From positions 33,924,080 through 33,988,079 of the forward strand of contig JAOANR010000003.1 of assembly GCA_030278955.1 (NCBI GenBank): a DNA stretch of 64,000 nt, given 5' to 3'. Numbering within the stretch: the first letter of the stretch is position 1; each line of letters begins with the position of its first letter. Below, piece by piece: positions 44,996 through 58,000 of the stretch. Origin of the DNA: Hygrophila difformis. Lineage: Eukaryota > Streptophyta > Magnoliopsida > Lamiales > Acanthaceae. A program made the translations under genes and the position numbers. The notes under the pieces were generated by a model, which saw only the letters and a program-made list of their open reading frames with translations, was not told the origin of the DNA and made no database searches.

Positions 44996-45059
44996 CCCAA
45001 AAGCCCCTATTGAAGTAAGGAAACACATTTTTTGGAGAGTCAATCCACCTTCAAAGATG

Positions 45060-46045
45060 TCGAACGTTTCTCTTAAAGTTCTTCATAGTCCATGTCCAAC
45101 GTGTCATGCGCGGATCTTCATCAAACTGAGGCCATTCACCAATCTCCTGAGTCGTTGCATCCAACTGTGGCATCATGGCCGTTCGATGCATGGGGCATGG
45201 ATATCGATGGACCACAACCAAAGTCTTCCGGGTGGCATGGCTACATCCTTGCTGCTACGGATTATTTCTCCAAGTGGGTTGAAGCTGCTTCCTTTAGAGA
45301 AGTCAAAGGGGAACATGTTGCAAGTTTCATCCGAATCAACATCATCTACCGTTATGGCGTCCCGCGTTATATCATGACAGACAACTGACGATCATTTGTC
45401 AATAGCACCATCACCAAGTTGTGTGAGAAGTTTGGATTCACTCAACAAAAGAGCTCTGCATATTACCCGCCAGCAAATGGACTAGCGGAGGCCTTCAACA
45501 ACACCTTATGCGGATTGTTGAAGAAAGTTGTCTCCAAGTCAAAACGAGACTGGCATGAAAGAATCAATGAAGTTCTATTGGCATATCGAACAACTTTCCG
45601 CACACCCACCAAGGCAACGCCATACTCGTTGGTCTATGGAGTGGAAGCCGTGTTGCCACTGGAAACGCAAATCCCGTCGTTAAGAGTCGCCATCCAAGAA
45701 GGGTTCACTGAAGAAGACAACCCCCGGTTGCGTTTGGAAGAATTGAAAGCCCTTGATGAAAGAAGGCTCGAACCACAACAAAGGTTGGAATGCTATCAAG
45801 CCCGCCTCTCCAAGTTCTACAACAAGAAAGTCAAGGCACGTTCGTTCCAATTCCGAGATCTCGTCCTCGCCATACGGAGACCCATTGTCATCAACTACCG
45901 CAGTGGGAACAAGTTCACCTGCAAATGGGATGGACCATATGTCATCACGAAAGTCTTCACAAACGGAGCCTACATGATGATAGATAACGACGGAGTGAGC
46001 ATCGGACCGATAAACGGACGATTCTTTAAGAAGTTCTACGCCTGA
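45060..46045 (+). pseudogene. Tat integrase, one in-frame stop
   Basis: From 45092 one frame runs to 46045, interrupted by TGA at 45386-45388; a short upstream part (CHARIFIK, 45098-45130) is in another frame. The three catalytic acids are present: Asp in LAATDYFSKWVE, Asp in MTDN, Glu in NGLAEAFNNTLC. Downstream are the AYRTTFRTPTKATPYSLVYG block and the C-terminal KWDGPYVITKVF..FKKFYA. The zinc-binding N-terminus is mostly missing. Confidence 0.8.
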
Positions 46046-46764
46046 AAATACGAAAACCATGCTCCTTGACGCACGAGCCTAAACTGCACGTCATAAAAAA
46101 AATGCAAAAAAAAAATGTAATACTCCTGGCCCGCAAGAGTATAAACTGTGTACGGCTCAAAATAAACAAATTCAATTTGTTTTGAACTACGTAATGGCTT
46201 GATCCCTTCACAGGGTACGTAGGCAACTTGGAAATCATTTTTCTAAGTTCAGTCATAAACAAAAAAAAATCAATCAAGTAATTGGATTAATTATGTTGGT
46301 TCATTACTTGATGAAAAAATTGTAGTTGGGTTAAGTTAATCCATTACACAAAAAAAAAATTTAAGTAAATGGGTTGATTAAATTTGATCAATTACTTGCA
46401 AGCAAAAAAAAATGGGTTGATTAAATTTAATCCATTACTTAATAGAATAAATTTGAGCATATGAGTTAAAATTCAACACATTGCTTAAAAAAATGTTGAA
46501 TGGATTTATTAAATTAATCCATCACTTGGTTTGAAGAAGTTATGGCTACATGCACTAAAGCACTTAATTTTAATTAAAGTGTTTTAGTATTCAAATTTGA
46601 AGGATGGTGTAAAGTTTTGCATCGGGGCTTGCAAGTGCATTCATGATGTAAATAATGAAGAAATGAGAGCTTTATTTCACCAAGGGATCAAGATACAAAT
46701 TCCATGTGAACTAAGCAATGAAGAATGCGAAAAACAAAGAATAAAGAACAAAAGAATGATGAAG
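46046..46764. other. Post-pol spacer with segment shared with 8238-8335 and AT-rich tandem motifs
   Basis: 46160-46256 matches 8238-8335. From 46262 to 46525 an imperfect repeat of GGGTTGATTAAATTT-like units separated by A runs occurs four to five times. No gene is supported. Confidence 0.55.
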
Positions 46765-47537
46765 CTAGAAAGGTTGTAGATGTAGCAACTCCTCTCGGGA
46801 CCTCTTGAAAGCCGTTTCCATCATCTTCAAGTTGGCGGAATCTTCGACGGATGTGCCTGGGGAATTCTTGATCTTCAAAACAACTGCCTCTTGAGATGCG
46901 CGAGCCTCGCTAAGAACTTGCTCCTCTCCTGTAGCTCGCTGAAGAGATGACTCTATTTCGACCATTTGTCTCTTCAACTCTTCTAATTTGGCGCCCAACA
47001 CTTTAACCTCTTCCGTCTTGGCTTGCAACTCACCATCTCTCTTGGCCAGCTCCGCTTCGGCTAGTTGCAACGACTCTTGCGACTCCACCTTCGTACGCAA
47101 ATCCTGAAGCATCGTAGCCCCATCGAAGAAACGGTGCAATGATAACTCCAGCCGAGATGTGTCCTGCTTGCAATCCCTCATGGAGCCAAGAAACTCATCC
47201 GCTGCAGCTCGACCCCTCGCAAGCTTCTCCAAAGGCGCATCCTTAATTATGTCTCTCACTATCTCCCAATAATAGTCCATTACCTTCCAACTTGCTCGCC
47301 TCTTCATTTCATCAGGGGTAATAATAGTTGTTGCAGGAGTAGCCTTCTCCAAGGGACGCACCGCCGGAGGTGCTAAGTGTGTAATGGGATCGGCCACAAC
47401 TAAAGGAAGGGCCGGTGATGGCACTACATCTGCTCGAGGGACGCGCGGGGCACGTGTCAAGGGTATAGGAACACTGGCACTGCTTCCTGCGTCATCATCA
47501 CCATCATCGGCGCCGATGTACTGTCCAAGCCCACAAC
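46765..47537 (-). CDS. Antisense accessory gene of Tat 1, last exon: coiled-coil protein (partial)
   Basis: On the minus strand an acceptor TTTCCTTTCAG precedes 47537, after which an open frame of about 257 codons runs to 46765. It starts GCGLGQYIGADDGDDD, then Pro/Ala/Val-rich, then from about residue 120 a long heptad coiled coil (LAEAELAKRDGELQAKTEE, LEELKRQMVEIESSLQRA). Upstream exons, which in related Tat elements encode a plant mobile domain, are missing because the element is cut at about 47740. Its location antisense to and downstream of pol matches the accessory gene of the second Tat element and of Grande-like elements. Confidence 0.6.
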
Positions 47538-47860
47538 CTGAAAGGAAATAGGGAAAACATAAGTACAAGTGAAGAAACCAAAGAAAGACAAAATCAAGGA
47601 ATAGAGCAAAGACATCAAAACTTTCATTTAAAAGTTCTGTTAAAGGCGCTTCTTCCTCAAAAATGCATGAAGGGATACTAAGATGGTCTAAGTTAAAAAC
47701 CTCATCCCTCCCTCCATCAGAAAAAGATAAAGCAGAAATTACTCAAGAATGTGTTTGAGCCTTGTGGGTTTGATTCCCCAAGAATGGTTTTTCTCGAAAA
47801 AAATGAACAATGATATATTATTCGTATGGCAAAGTGTAAGAATCTTCCAGAATTATTTTT
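47538..47860. other. Intron-like remnant and junction
   Basis: The sequence just right of the acceptor looks like intron or upstream exon remnant of the antisense gene. Near 47750-47860 it passes into the Tekay LTR fragment. The exact breakpoint is not visible. Confidence 0.4.
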
Positions 47861-48317
47861 ACTCGACCTTCCTTTTTAAATTTCAAGTTCTAACTTTAAA
47901 TCTCTCTTCTAAAACTCTAACATTTGTTATGCTATATACTAACTTACTCAGTACCGTTGTACTGATAGATACGTTGTCTCATTTTTTCACATGTTGAAGA
48001 TTAGCGCATGGCATTTACATTTGGGATGGGAATTTCCGAAGACTTGTCGCACTTGTTTTTAAATTCTTTTACGAATTCCAAATTCATGTTTGGCCGTGTT
48101 TGGCCCTTAGCTTCCGCACTATTTTAAAATTATGTATGTTAGACTTAACTCTGATTTAAACCTTCGGGCACTTATTGAATGGTTTTTAAATTATTTTTAA
48201 GTATTGGTACAACTTAGCCTTAGCATCTTCTCAAGTGAGCTCGAAATGGTTCGCGTCTTGCTTGGGAAGGTGTGGCAGTAATGCCCTGGCCTGGGTAATC
48301 AAATCCGGGGTATTACA
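47860..48317 (+). repeat. 3' end of a Tekay-type LTR
   Basis: It contains ACTTACTCAGTACCGTTGTACTGATA, GCATGGCATTTACATTTGGGA and the terminus CCTGGGTAATCAAATCCGG..TATTACA ending at 48317. These are the same landmarks as in the LTR at 1-1439, but diverged. It is joined directly to Tat internal sequence at 48318. Confidence 0.75.
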
Positions 48318-50650
48318 GGACAGATTGATGGTCACAAGACCAAGGGCTGTGGCCGAATTAACGGCCGAAGCCATAAGAATGGAGACCTATTTGGCGGAAC
48401 AAGCGGCTTTCAAATCAAGCCGAAGTCAAAGTGGCAGATCGCAACCTATCCAGTCAGCTGCTTCATTTGCAGAGAATCTGGATAGGTGTGAAGTCCAGGA
48501 AGAGTACAACACGGATGATATTCCTGCCTTAGCCGAAGTAGCAAGGGCTTGAATTAGTCATTAAGAAGCCTATGACTTGTCCAGCTCTTCGGCCAGTCAG
48601 AGGCAAGGAAAAAGAGGGAGAAGTTAGAGACGAATCTCAGAGGTTTTACTCTTTTGACCTATCTCAGATGGACGAAATATTTGATTATTGCCAGAAGAAC
48701 GGATTGTTGGAATTCAAAGAAAATCACCCACAGCCAACCAAAGACCAATTGGAAGCCGGATGGTGTAGATTCCACGGATCGGCTACTCATTCTACGGTGG
48801 TTTGTGGACATTTTAGGAAGCTAATCCAAAAGCATGTCGATGATGGGAAATTGAAGTTTCCGGACAGGCTTATGGCAATCGATAAGAATTCGTTCCCTGT
48901 CGCGAACATGGTGATGGTGCATCCCGATCAGAATAGGTCTGTACATGATCGATTGGGGGACCAACCATCATCCAGTAAAAGCTCTGTGCACGATCGGCTA
49001 GGAAATCAGCCATCGGCTCATAAGAAGGCAGGAGTGTGGAGACGGTTAGGATCTCCGAAGGGGAAAGAGAAGATTTCGGATGTTTTTGACCGATTACGGA
49101 ATTATGAAGTAAAGGAATGGATCAAGCAATCGGACAAACATCAGAAGGTCGAATTCGGAGATGAGAATGAGAAACCAACGTTGAAAATCATAACTAATGG
49201 TTGGGATTCAGAGATGAAGTTGACAGCCGATAAGCAGAACGGGAAGACTGTGATTCAGATCACAGTTCCCGAAGATGCTGTCACTCCCGAAATGAAGAAA
49301 CTCAGAAGGCCACCAGCAAATACTCAGGTAGGCCGATGGGTTCAGAATTCCCCAGAGAAGAGGCATTTCGGCCAACGCCGATTTGAGAATTCAGCTTGGA
49401 GGGCAGAAGAGAAAAAGGTTCCAAAGGGAAAGGGATTTTATCGTACTTTCAAACGAAGGATGCAACGGCTTAAAGCAGCTGGCGCTTTTGAGCAAGAGGA
49501 GTACGAAATGATGCATATGGAAGAGGACTTCCCAGACGATTGCTCTTCCTCTGAAGGAAGGATCCTCAATAGAGTATTTTCGGCTCGTTTGAAATCAGCC
49601 GAAGAGAAAGAAGAAAAGAAGCCGAAAGAAGGGCAGGATCGGCTGAAAAACAAAACCGAATTTCGGCCGAAAATAATGCAGCCAAAAGCCGAAAATGAAC
49701 AGCCGAAAGTAAAGGAGGAGTGGAAGCCTAGACCAGTCCGAACTAGGGAATGGAAGCCAAAGACAACCATCGTCCCGAACGATGATACACTTTCAATCGG
49801 GCAGTTCAAGTTTGACTTCGGGTCTAGTGCGAACATGGTAGGAATGGCCACAACAACTGAGGAGGAGTACTGGTCTGATTCTGAACCAGCTGTGGTCTTT
49901 TTTCAGAAGGAGGGAGAATATTTCGGCGATGAAGAACCCATTGTGGATTTCTGTTTCGCCAAACTTGAAGCATTTCGGCCTGAGGCCGAAATTGAGAAAG
50001 TGTTCGAAGAAGGATATGAGGCATTTGTCCCCGAAGCTCAACTAACTACGATTTTGCCTCCAACTGCAAAGATGTCTCAGCATGTGAGACCTTTGTATGT
50101 GAAAGGTTGGGTCAATGGCAGACCGCTTAGAAGAATGTTTATTGACGGAGGAGCAACCGTCAATATCATGCCATTGTCTACATTGACGAAGATAGGCCGT
50201 TCAAAGGAAGACCTACTCCCCACAAGGATGAAATTATTGAGTTTCGTGGGAGCTCAAACAGCGGCCGAAGGATGTATTCTAGTGGATGTAACGGTTGGGA
50301 CAATCTCGATTCCGACCATGTTCTTTGTTGTAGATGCAGAAGTCCCATATGCGGCCCTATTAGGCCGATGCTGGATACATACATCACGATGTTTGCCATC
50401 AACACTGCACCAGAAAGTGTGGTTCTGGAAAAAGGATGGCACAGTTGAAGAAGTGGATGGAGATCAACCTCCGCTTCCAGTCAGCTCAGCCGGCCGAATT
50501 GATGCGGTATTATACGAAGAGCCCATACAACCATTCCTAGCAGTGGTAGGGGAACGGTACCCGCAGGTTGTCGAGTGCGATTGGACAGATTTGGGGTTCG
50601 AAGTCAGATATCAGGCCGACAAACGGCCAGTTGATGAAGAAAGTAAATGA
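48318..50650 (+). pseudogene. Tat gag C-terminus and protease
   Basis: A short open part (48318-48552) shifts by one base near 48545 into the long frame 48572-50650 (692 codons). That frame contains MDEIFDYCQKNG, then CRFHGSATHSTVVCGHFRKLIQ. The latter is a CHxC pattern typical of Tat gag (C-x2-H..H-x4-C) and not a classical knuckle. A charged linker follows, and the protease site FIDGGATVNIMP is near 50143-50180. The protease has D-G-G-A in place of the usual D-S/T-G-A. The frame ends at TGA 50648-50650, overlapping the ATG of pol. The capsid portion of gag is missing upstream. Confidence 0.75.
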
Positions 50651-53600
50651 TGGATGCACAACCGAAACTAGCGATCGAGTTCGAATCGGCCGAACTCGGA
50701 GCTTCATACAATAAAGCAGGATGGAGCGAACTCATGGATGCTATTCCAAAACGAACACGGATTTCAAAGCTCAAGACCCCTTGAAAACGGTCAATGTTGG
50801 CACAGATGAGCACCCGAGGGAGATCCCATTGAGTGCACATTTAGATCAGCAGATGACAAGCCGATTCAAGGAGGTGTTAATCGAGTTCAAGGATTGTTTC
50901 GCATGGGACTATACAGAAATGCCAGGATTGGAGCGATCGATTCTGGAGCATAGACTACCAATCAAAGAAGGGTTTAGGCCGCATAAACAGCCGGCCAGGA
51001 GGGCAGCGCCCGAAATAGTCCCAAGAATAAAAGAAGAAATAGAAAAGTTGTTAGCGGCCGGATTTGTGAGGCCAGCTAAATATGTAGAGTGGTTGTCAAA
51101 TATTGTTCCTGTAATAAAGAAGAATGGGAAATTAAGAGTTTGTAATGATTTCAGAAATCTTAATATAGCCACTCCTAAAGATGAGTATATGATGCCTATT
51201 GTTGATTTGTTGATTGATTCGGCCGCAAAACAAGGGATGCTATCATTTATGGATGGATATTCAGGATACAACCAAATCTTTATGGCCGAAGAAGATGTCC
51301 ATAAAACTGCATTCCGGTGCCCTGGAGCTATAGGAATATATGAATGGGTAGTAATGCCATTCGGGTTGAAGAATGCAGGAGCTACTTATCAAAGGGCCAT
51401 GAATTATATCTTTCATGATCTAATAGAAGAATGTGTTGAAGTCTACATCGACGATGTCATGGTTAGATCCAAAGATATGGAGAGCCACTTGGATGATTTG
51501 CGAAGGGTATTCACAAGGATGAGATTACGTGGAGTCAAAATGAATCCAGCCAAGTGCGCTTTTGGAGTGCAAGCAGGGAATTTTCTTGGGTTCTTGGTAC
51601 ACAATAAAGGCATAGAAGTTGATGCGAATAAGTCCGGAGCGATCCAAGAAGCCAGCCCTCCACATGATAAGAAGAGTCTGCAAAAATTCCTTGGGAAGAT
51701 CGGTTTCTTGAGACGATTCCTGGCAAATGCGGCCGGGAAGTTGAAACCACTAACCGATTTACTAAGGTTGAAAAAGGAGGAGGAATTCAAATGGAGAATT
51801 GATCAACAAAGGGCCTTTGTGCAATTGAAGCAAGCTTTGATGAATCCACCTGTGTTGGTCCCTCCAATTTGAGGCAGACCGTTGAAATTATACATAGCAG
51901 CGGCCGAAGAGTCTATTGGAGCGTTGTTGGCCCAAGAAGACGATGAAGGAAGAGATCGGGCGATTTACTATTTAAGTCGAATCCTTAGGGACGCCGAATT
52001 AAGGTACTCGCCGATTCATAAATTGTGTTTAAGTCTTTATCATGCATGCCAGAAGTTGGAATACTATATTCAACCACGGCAAGTGATAGTGGTAGCTTCG
52101 GTTGACATAGTAAAAATTATGATGAACGATCCAATCAGTAGTCGAAGAATGGCCAAGTGGGCCATGAAGTTAAATGCGTACGACTTGAAATATCAGCCAC
52201 TCAGGGCTATGAAAGGTCAAGTTGTAGCCGATTTTTTGGCCGATCATGCAATGCTTCCAATATCCGATGATATCGGGGATCAAGTTCGGCCGAAAGAAAT
52301 AAACGAAGTAGGGATTGTATATCTACAGCCATGGATAGTGATGTTCGATGGTTCAAAAGCCGCTTCAGGAGTTGGGGTAGGGTTTACTCTACATACGCCG
52401 GAGGGCAAGATATACAAGTACTTCGTGCAACTACCGAATTCCTATACGAATAACCAAGCCGAATACAAAGCATTGACTTCGGGATTACGACGACTAATAG
52501 AAGAAGGAGTAAGAGCTATCATAATCAGAGGAGATTCGCAAATAGTTATTCAGCAGTTATTATGAGATTTTTCGGTCAAAAGTTCTCAACTAATCAGATT
52601 GTATGAAGAAGCAATTGGTTCGTTAGAAGAATTCGACGAGGTTTACATCGAATACATCCCAAGGGAGAAAAATGAATTAGCTAACGAATTGGCTCAACAT
52701 GCAGCCAGATATCGGCTAATGCCGATAGCAGGAAATTTGGAAATACGTTTGGCCGAAACAGAAAAGGCCGAATGGATAAAGAAGATAGCACAAACGTTGG
52801 AGAACCCATCCGAAGCTAATCCAGTCGAAAAGCGGAAGGCGATGGATTACATAGTGATAGGAGGGTTACTCTTCAAGCAAGCCATTGATGGAGTATTACT
52901 CAGATGTGTCGGAGAGGAAGATGCTAAAAGAATAATGGGAGAAGTTCATGAAGGAATTTGTGGCGCACATCGCGCAGGAAAATTGATGAAATGGAGTATT
53001 ATTCGGCTGGGGTATTATTGGCCGAATATGGGGGTCGATTGTGAGAAATATGCTAAAGGATGCCGCGAATGTCAGAAGCATGGGCCGATTCAAAAGTTAC
53101 TGGCCGAAGAGCTACATATAATGATTAAGCCATGGCGATTTTGAGGATGGGCTATGGATATCATTGGAAAGATTCATCCCTCTTTGTAAAAAAGACATGA
53201 GTTTGTGCTAGTGGCAACAGACTATTTCACGAAATGGGCCGAAGCTCAGGCATATGTCAGTATTTCGCAAGAAGAGGTGATTGAATTTATTAATAGACAA
53301 TTGATATACAGGTTTGGAATTCCACAAACGATTCTAACGGATAGAGGAACTGTATTTGTGGGAGAGAAAGTCAAGGCCTTTGCAAAAGAGTATGGGATAA
53401 AAATCGTGCATTTGTCGCCATATTATCCACAAGGGAATGGGCAGGCAGAGGCCACGAATAAACAGTTAATAGTAATTATAAAGAAAATGATCGAAGAGCA
53501 ACAAGGAAGTGGCATGAGAAGTTATATGAAGCGTTGTGGGCCTATCGAAATGCTAAGACTTCAGCCACTGGATTTACACCATTTCGGCTGACTTATGGTA

Positions 53601-54019
53601 TGGACGCAGTACTTCCAGCCGAAATAACAGTGCCGACTTTAAGGACAAGCCAAGCAGATCTAATGTCGGCTGAACAATATGATTGTGCGATGAAAAATGA
53701 GCTATTGGAAGTTAACTCCGATCGGGTGCAGGCCTTTGAAAATTTGAAGAAGAATAAAGATATTGTGGCCGATTGGTATAATAAGCGAATTCGTGTAAAG
53801 CGATTTGAAGTCGGTGATTTAGTTTGGAAAGTTATATGGCCACCCAAACAGAGGGATGGCCGATTAGGTAAGTGGAGTCCCAATTGGGAGGGACCATTTA
53901 TTGTTCAGACAAAATTACCGAATGGAGCATACATGTTGGTGGACGAAAATGGTGAACAGATGTCAAATCCAGTAAATGCGAGATATATGAAGAAATATTA
54001 TCCATCAGTATGGGATTAA
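50647..54019 (+). pseudogene. pol: Tat pol: RT, RNase H, second (archaeal-like) RNase H, integrase
   Basis: A possible start ATG 50647 overlaps the gag-protease stop as ATGA; its frame shifts by one base near 50780 into the RT frame (50721 on). RT: KDCFAWDYTEMPGL, MDGYSGYNQI, MPFGLKNAGATYQ, YIDD at 51444-51455. RNase H 1 lies at about 51880-52240. RNase H 2 lies at about 52330-52700 with FDGSKAASGVG, NQAEYKAL and RGDSQIVIQ; the last catalytic site reads LANELA where ADxLA is usual. Integrase: VHEGICGAH and CRECQKH zinc ligands, Asp in VATDYF, Asp in LTDRG, Glu in GQAEATN. Breaks: stops at 51870, 52563, 53142 and 53187, and a one-base frameshift near 53500. The C-terminus is WEGPFIVQTKLPNGAY..MKKYYPSVWD. 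A dual RNase H is a Tat-lineage hallmark. Confidence 0.85.
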
Positions 54020-55095
54020 ACATCAAATAAGGCGAAAAAGTAAAGATTTTATTGCAAGAGCTAGCATTACAAAAGGTGCTATTTCGGCCGAAAACGGCTT
54101 CGATAGCCTGAAATTACAATATACAAGGGAAACGTCCTATCTTACGCATGCATATACAAGGGAAAGGTCCTTGAAGGATTCTCAGCCTTGTAAAAATGCC
54201 GCTTAAAACTATCGGCAAAACAGAAACAGGGCACAATTGCTTGCCCCAGAACAGTATTGCCGATGTAAGTCCTACCAACGAACCTATACTCCTGGATACG
54301 CTAGAACGAATAGTACAACGTCCCAGAGGTAGAAGTCAAATTCAGGTACTGCTTCAGTATTCTTTTAGACAAAAGTCGGAGGAGTACTGCCAGTCAGTCA
54401 CCCAAGCGGTGGAAGGGTGAGAGTATGGAGGAATAACTAAGGGCAAGTTATTCCTCCACTAGATGAAGTCCGACCGGATATGCAACCGCAAAGTAGAAAA
54501 GAAGCATGTCCGCATAGCCGTCAAGACCTGCATTTGGAATAACAGATAGAGATCCTCGCCCATATGAACATGGTGAAAAGGGTGTTAGCTGAACTCGTGC
54601 CGCATGGGCGAAAAGTTTTCGTATCACGTCTGGAAATCCTTGTGAGAATACACGATCCAGAAACCATGGAGGCACTGAGACAGAGGATTGAGTAAAGAAA
54701 AGAGGAGAGTCATATTGCTGAAAAACAAAAACTGAAGAAGTGATGGATAAACATCAACAAAAGCCGGGTATTTATAGGAGAAGGATAAGTACTCGGCAGA
54801 GGAAGCGGTCAATATTAAATGTTATTTATGGGAAAACATTACAGCTGATTCCCGGAAAAAGCTGCTAACATTCAGAAATCAGTAGTAAAGAAGACCGAAA
54901 ATTATGGGATGGATGGGATACGAATCGTGTTGCAAAAGATAAAAAGATGCGAATCCAAGTACATTCCGTCGGCCAATACAACTTACAAAAAGAAAAGAGG
55001 CCGACAACAGCTGGCAAAAATAACCGAAATTCATATTCAAAGGAAAACATGTCGAAATTCTGGCCCATATGCAAAAGTAAGTAACGAAAAGAAGA
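54020..55095. other. Spacer between pol and the antisense gene
   Basis: Non-coding. It has two partial copies of ATACAAGGGAAA.GTCC (54120-54170) and several GGCCGAAA words typical of this element. It probably holds the 3' untranslated ends of both the sense pol transcript and the antisense gene. Confidence 0.5.
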
Positions 55096-58000
55096 CTAAT
55101 GATCCGCACTCTCGTCAAAGTGAACATCATCGTCTAATCCTTGCAAAGCGGCGGTAGAAGGGTCAGCAGAAGATATCATCAGATTCGGGTCCGCTATGGA
55201 AGAAGGGCCAGGAATGTCACTGGATAGTAGACGATCGACAGCCAAATCAGCATCGGAAGAAACACCGGATTTCCCTGTATGAACAAAAGAAAATGACGGA
55301 TTAAGATGCAGGGAAAAAATCAAATAAGGAGTAGAGGGAGATGAAATACCTCCAGGAGGTTTCGAAGAAAAAGGAGCATCATCCGACGGGGAAGACTCCA
55401 TCTCCGACGGGTCCAAAGGGAATAAAGTGTGGGGAGAAAGAACGTGAGCAACACTTTTCCCACCAAGGCTTTTGATAGCCAAATCGAGATGGCCGACTAG
55501 AGATTGAGTTTCGACCCATTTTTCTTGAAAGTGCCAAGTATGTAATCATTGAAACTGGACCGCATGGCAAGATAGGCAGCATCCCGTTGAGAGTCCAAGA
55601 TCTTGGCCTTAGGGGCTTCGGCCGATTGACGAAGGACTTTTATCGACTGCTTCAAGTCAGCAAATTTTCGCCTGGTTTGGTCCAAAGCTAACTCCAATTC
55701 CCGTTCCTTTTGTTGGAGCTTGGCTATCTTTGAGCGAATCGAAGAAAGATCTTCGGAATGCTTATGCTCCAGAGATTCCGTTACAGAGAGAACATTCATT
55801 TTAGCTCGGTATTCCGCTGAATAATTGTCAAAGATAGCTTGAGAAGAAGCCGCAGCTTCACGTTCAGCGGCAAGTTTGTTCCGCATCGCCAAGTGAGCTA
55901 CAAGCTCTTGGTCAAAAGAAAGGACAGACTTCATGATCATTTGGAGAGGACTATTCAGATTCAGGGAAACCATCTCTGCGTGGAAGTGCTGTTCGAGATG
56001 AGACAAGAGAAGGAGGATCGGTTTTGGATTGACGAACTCCACGTCGGTTTGCCTGGCAATCAAATTACACAACTGAGCCAAACATTCTCCGAGATGAGTC
56101 GAAGAGTCTGATGGAAGAGAAGAAGAAGGGACAGGAGAAAAGAAGTCATCCAAAATACGCGGATCAGGAAATGGGGATGAAGGAATTTGATCGGCGGGGG
56201 CATCATTAGGAATTATGCCACCAGGAGAAGGGTCGAGGGGTTCCAAAGTAGCCGAAGATGAAGGCACAGCAAGACCCCCAGCAGATTGAGAAGGATTAAT
56301 CAAGGGAGAAACAACAGGATCGGTCAGAGCAGAGCTTTGGGCCAATCCCAGAGGAATGGCCGAAGAGGAACCAACACGAGCAGCCGAATTACTACCGTCA
56401 GGCGATGTGTGAAGTTCGGTTAGGAGAAGACCCGAAGCCACAGTCGAAATCGGGGAAATGCTGGACACTGGTAAGGCAGTAGAAACCTGACGAAAAGAAG
56501 AGAAAGAGATTAGTCAAAAGAAGAAAGCATACAGAGGAGATAAAAAAAAGGGAAAGGTAGTGAACCGCAAGATGAGTAGAAGGAATTCTGCCAAGAGGTG
56601 AACGCAACGAACGCCTTCTAGTCTGAGCAGGAGGGAGAGAGCCAACAAGAGAGTCTGAAGACGAAGCGGGCCTCTTCCGACCAGGGTCCGAGGTAGAAGA
56701 GCGAGGAGCATCTAAATTCAAGAATAACAACCAAATGAGTAATGTGAAGATAAGAAAGGAGACGGTGAATAAGAAAGAAATTTACCTGGACGAGAAGAAG
56801 AAGGCGAACCAAGAGTGCGCTGAGGAGTGGAATCCGGCGAAGACGAAGGGTAAGAGGAAAAAGCCAGAATGGGAGAGAAACCACCGCGCTGCAGGAGTGA
56901 ATTAAGATCGGCGCTGAAAAAAGTACGAGCAACGCCGTCCCACCAAGCCCGAAAGCGAGAAGTAGCAAGTCCAGGACGAACACTAAATTTCAACACCTTG
57001 AATTCGATTAAGCGCTTATGATACATGGAACATTGTGTGCGGCTAGCAGAAGCAGAAAGACGCTTATCGGCCTTAAGAGCTTCCACTAAGTCTTGACCAA
57101 AGCCGAACTGACGACTAACTAAATGCGGATTGTAAATCTCAAAAGGAATAGCAGTCTTAGTAGACAGAAATGAAGAACCATTGAAAATCGGACGGGGTAG
57201 TATGCACCTATTCCAAATTTGAGCGAGAGGCACAGAAAGGGGAGTCCCGAAAGGAACAGTGGCAATATCCCTTACCCAGGCGAAATCGGTTCTCCGATAA
57301 TAATAATGGGAAAAGGACTGATTGACAGTTCGGCCCAAGAAATAACTGATCCAATGTGGGATCGACAGGGCAGGAAGGGATGTCCTTAGAAGATCAGGGG
57401 CGACGAAATGATCAGGACAAATATCTTGAGAAGGAAACTTAGAGATATCACGAAAATGCCAAACCAACCTCAAATGAAGAAACCATAAGGGACCACGGGC
57501 TTTATCAGAGAAACCCTTTTCCCAGCCCGATACAGTAGCCGTTATGCCCGCGTACAAGTGGGCAAGGAAGAAATCGGCTAAAGGCAGAGCTACAAGATTG
57601 AGAATCGCTGAGGCCAATGCGTGCGTCTCAAGAAGAACTCCTTTGGAAGGAGTACACCAAAAGAACCTCGTAAGAAAATACATCATAAAGGCAAGAGGTT
57701 CCGAAGGGTGTGGATTAGGCGAAGCAGGGTCGCTCTGATGGGTAATAATCCAATCTTTAAAAGAGTCACCAGAGGAAAAACTGACGTTTTTCTCCTTAGG
57801 CAGAGACATAACACCAAGGTTATCCCCACGAACAGAAAGGCCTAAGAGAAGTTTCACATCCTGGGTAGTGGGGGTCATCATACCCCAGGGGAAACAAAAA
57901 CAATTTATAGAGGAATTCCAAAAACAGAGGAGAGCCTGAATAGGACGAAGGTCCGATGGAAAAGACATGGTACTAAGAAGGATCATGCGACGACTATAGG

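Larger units (their letters stand above)
44400..47740 (+). mobile_element. Tat-type gypsy element fragment 1, internally deleted
   Basis: Sense order: protease-RT linker and RT N-terminus (44412-44780), a tandem repeat block, integrase (45092-46045), post-pol spacer, and an antisense accessory exon (46765-47537). RT catalytic core, RNase H and the integrase zinc finger are gone. Athila is inserted at or recombined with its left edge, and a Tekay LTR fragment abuts its right edge. No LTR of its own is visible. Confidence 0.75.

Noticed and set aside
47760..47790. tRNA-like GGGTTTGATTCCCC
   Set aside because: Only a T-arm-like match; no acceptor, D or anticodon arm in the correct spacing.
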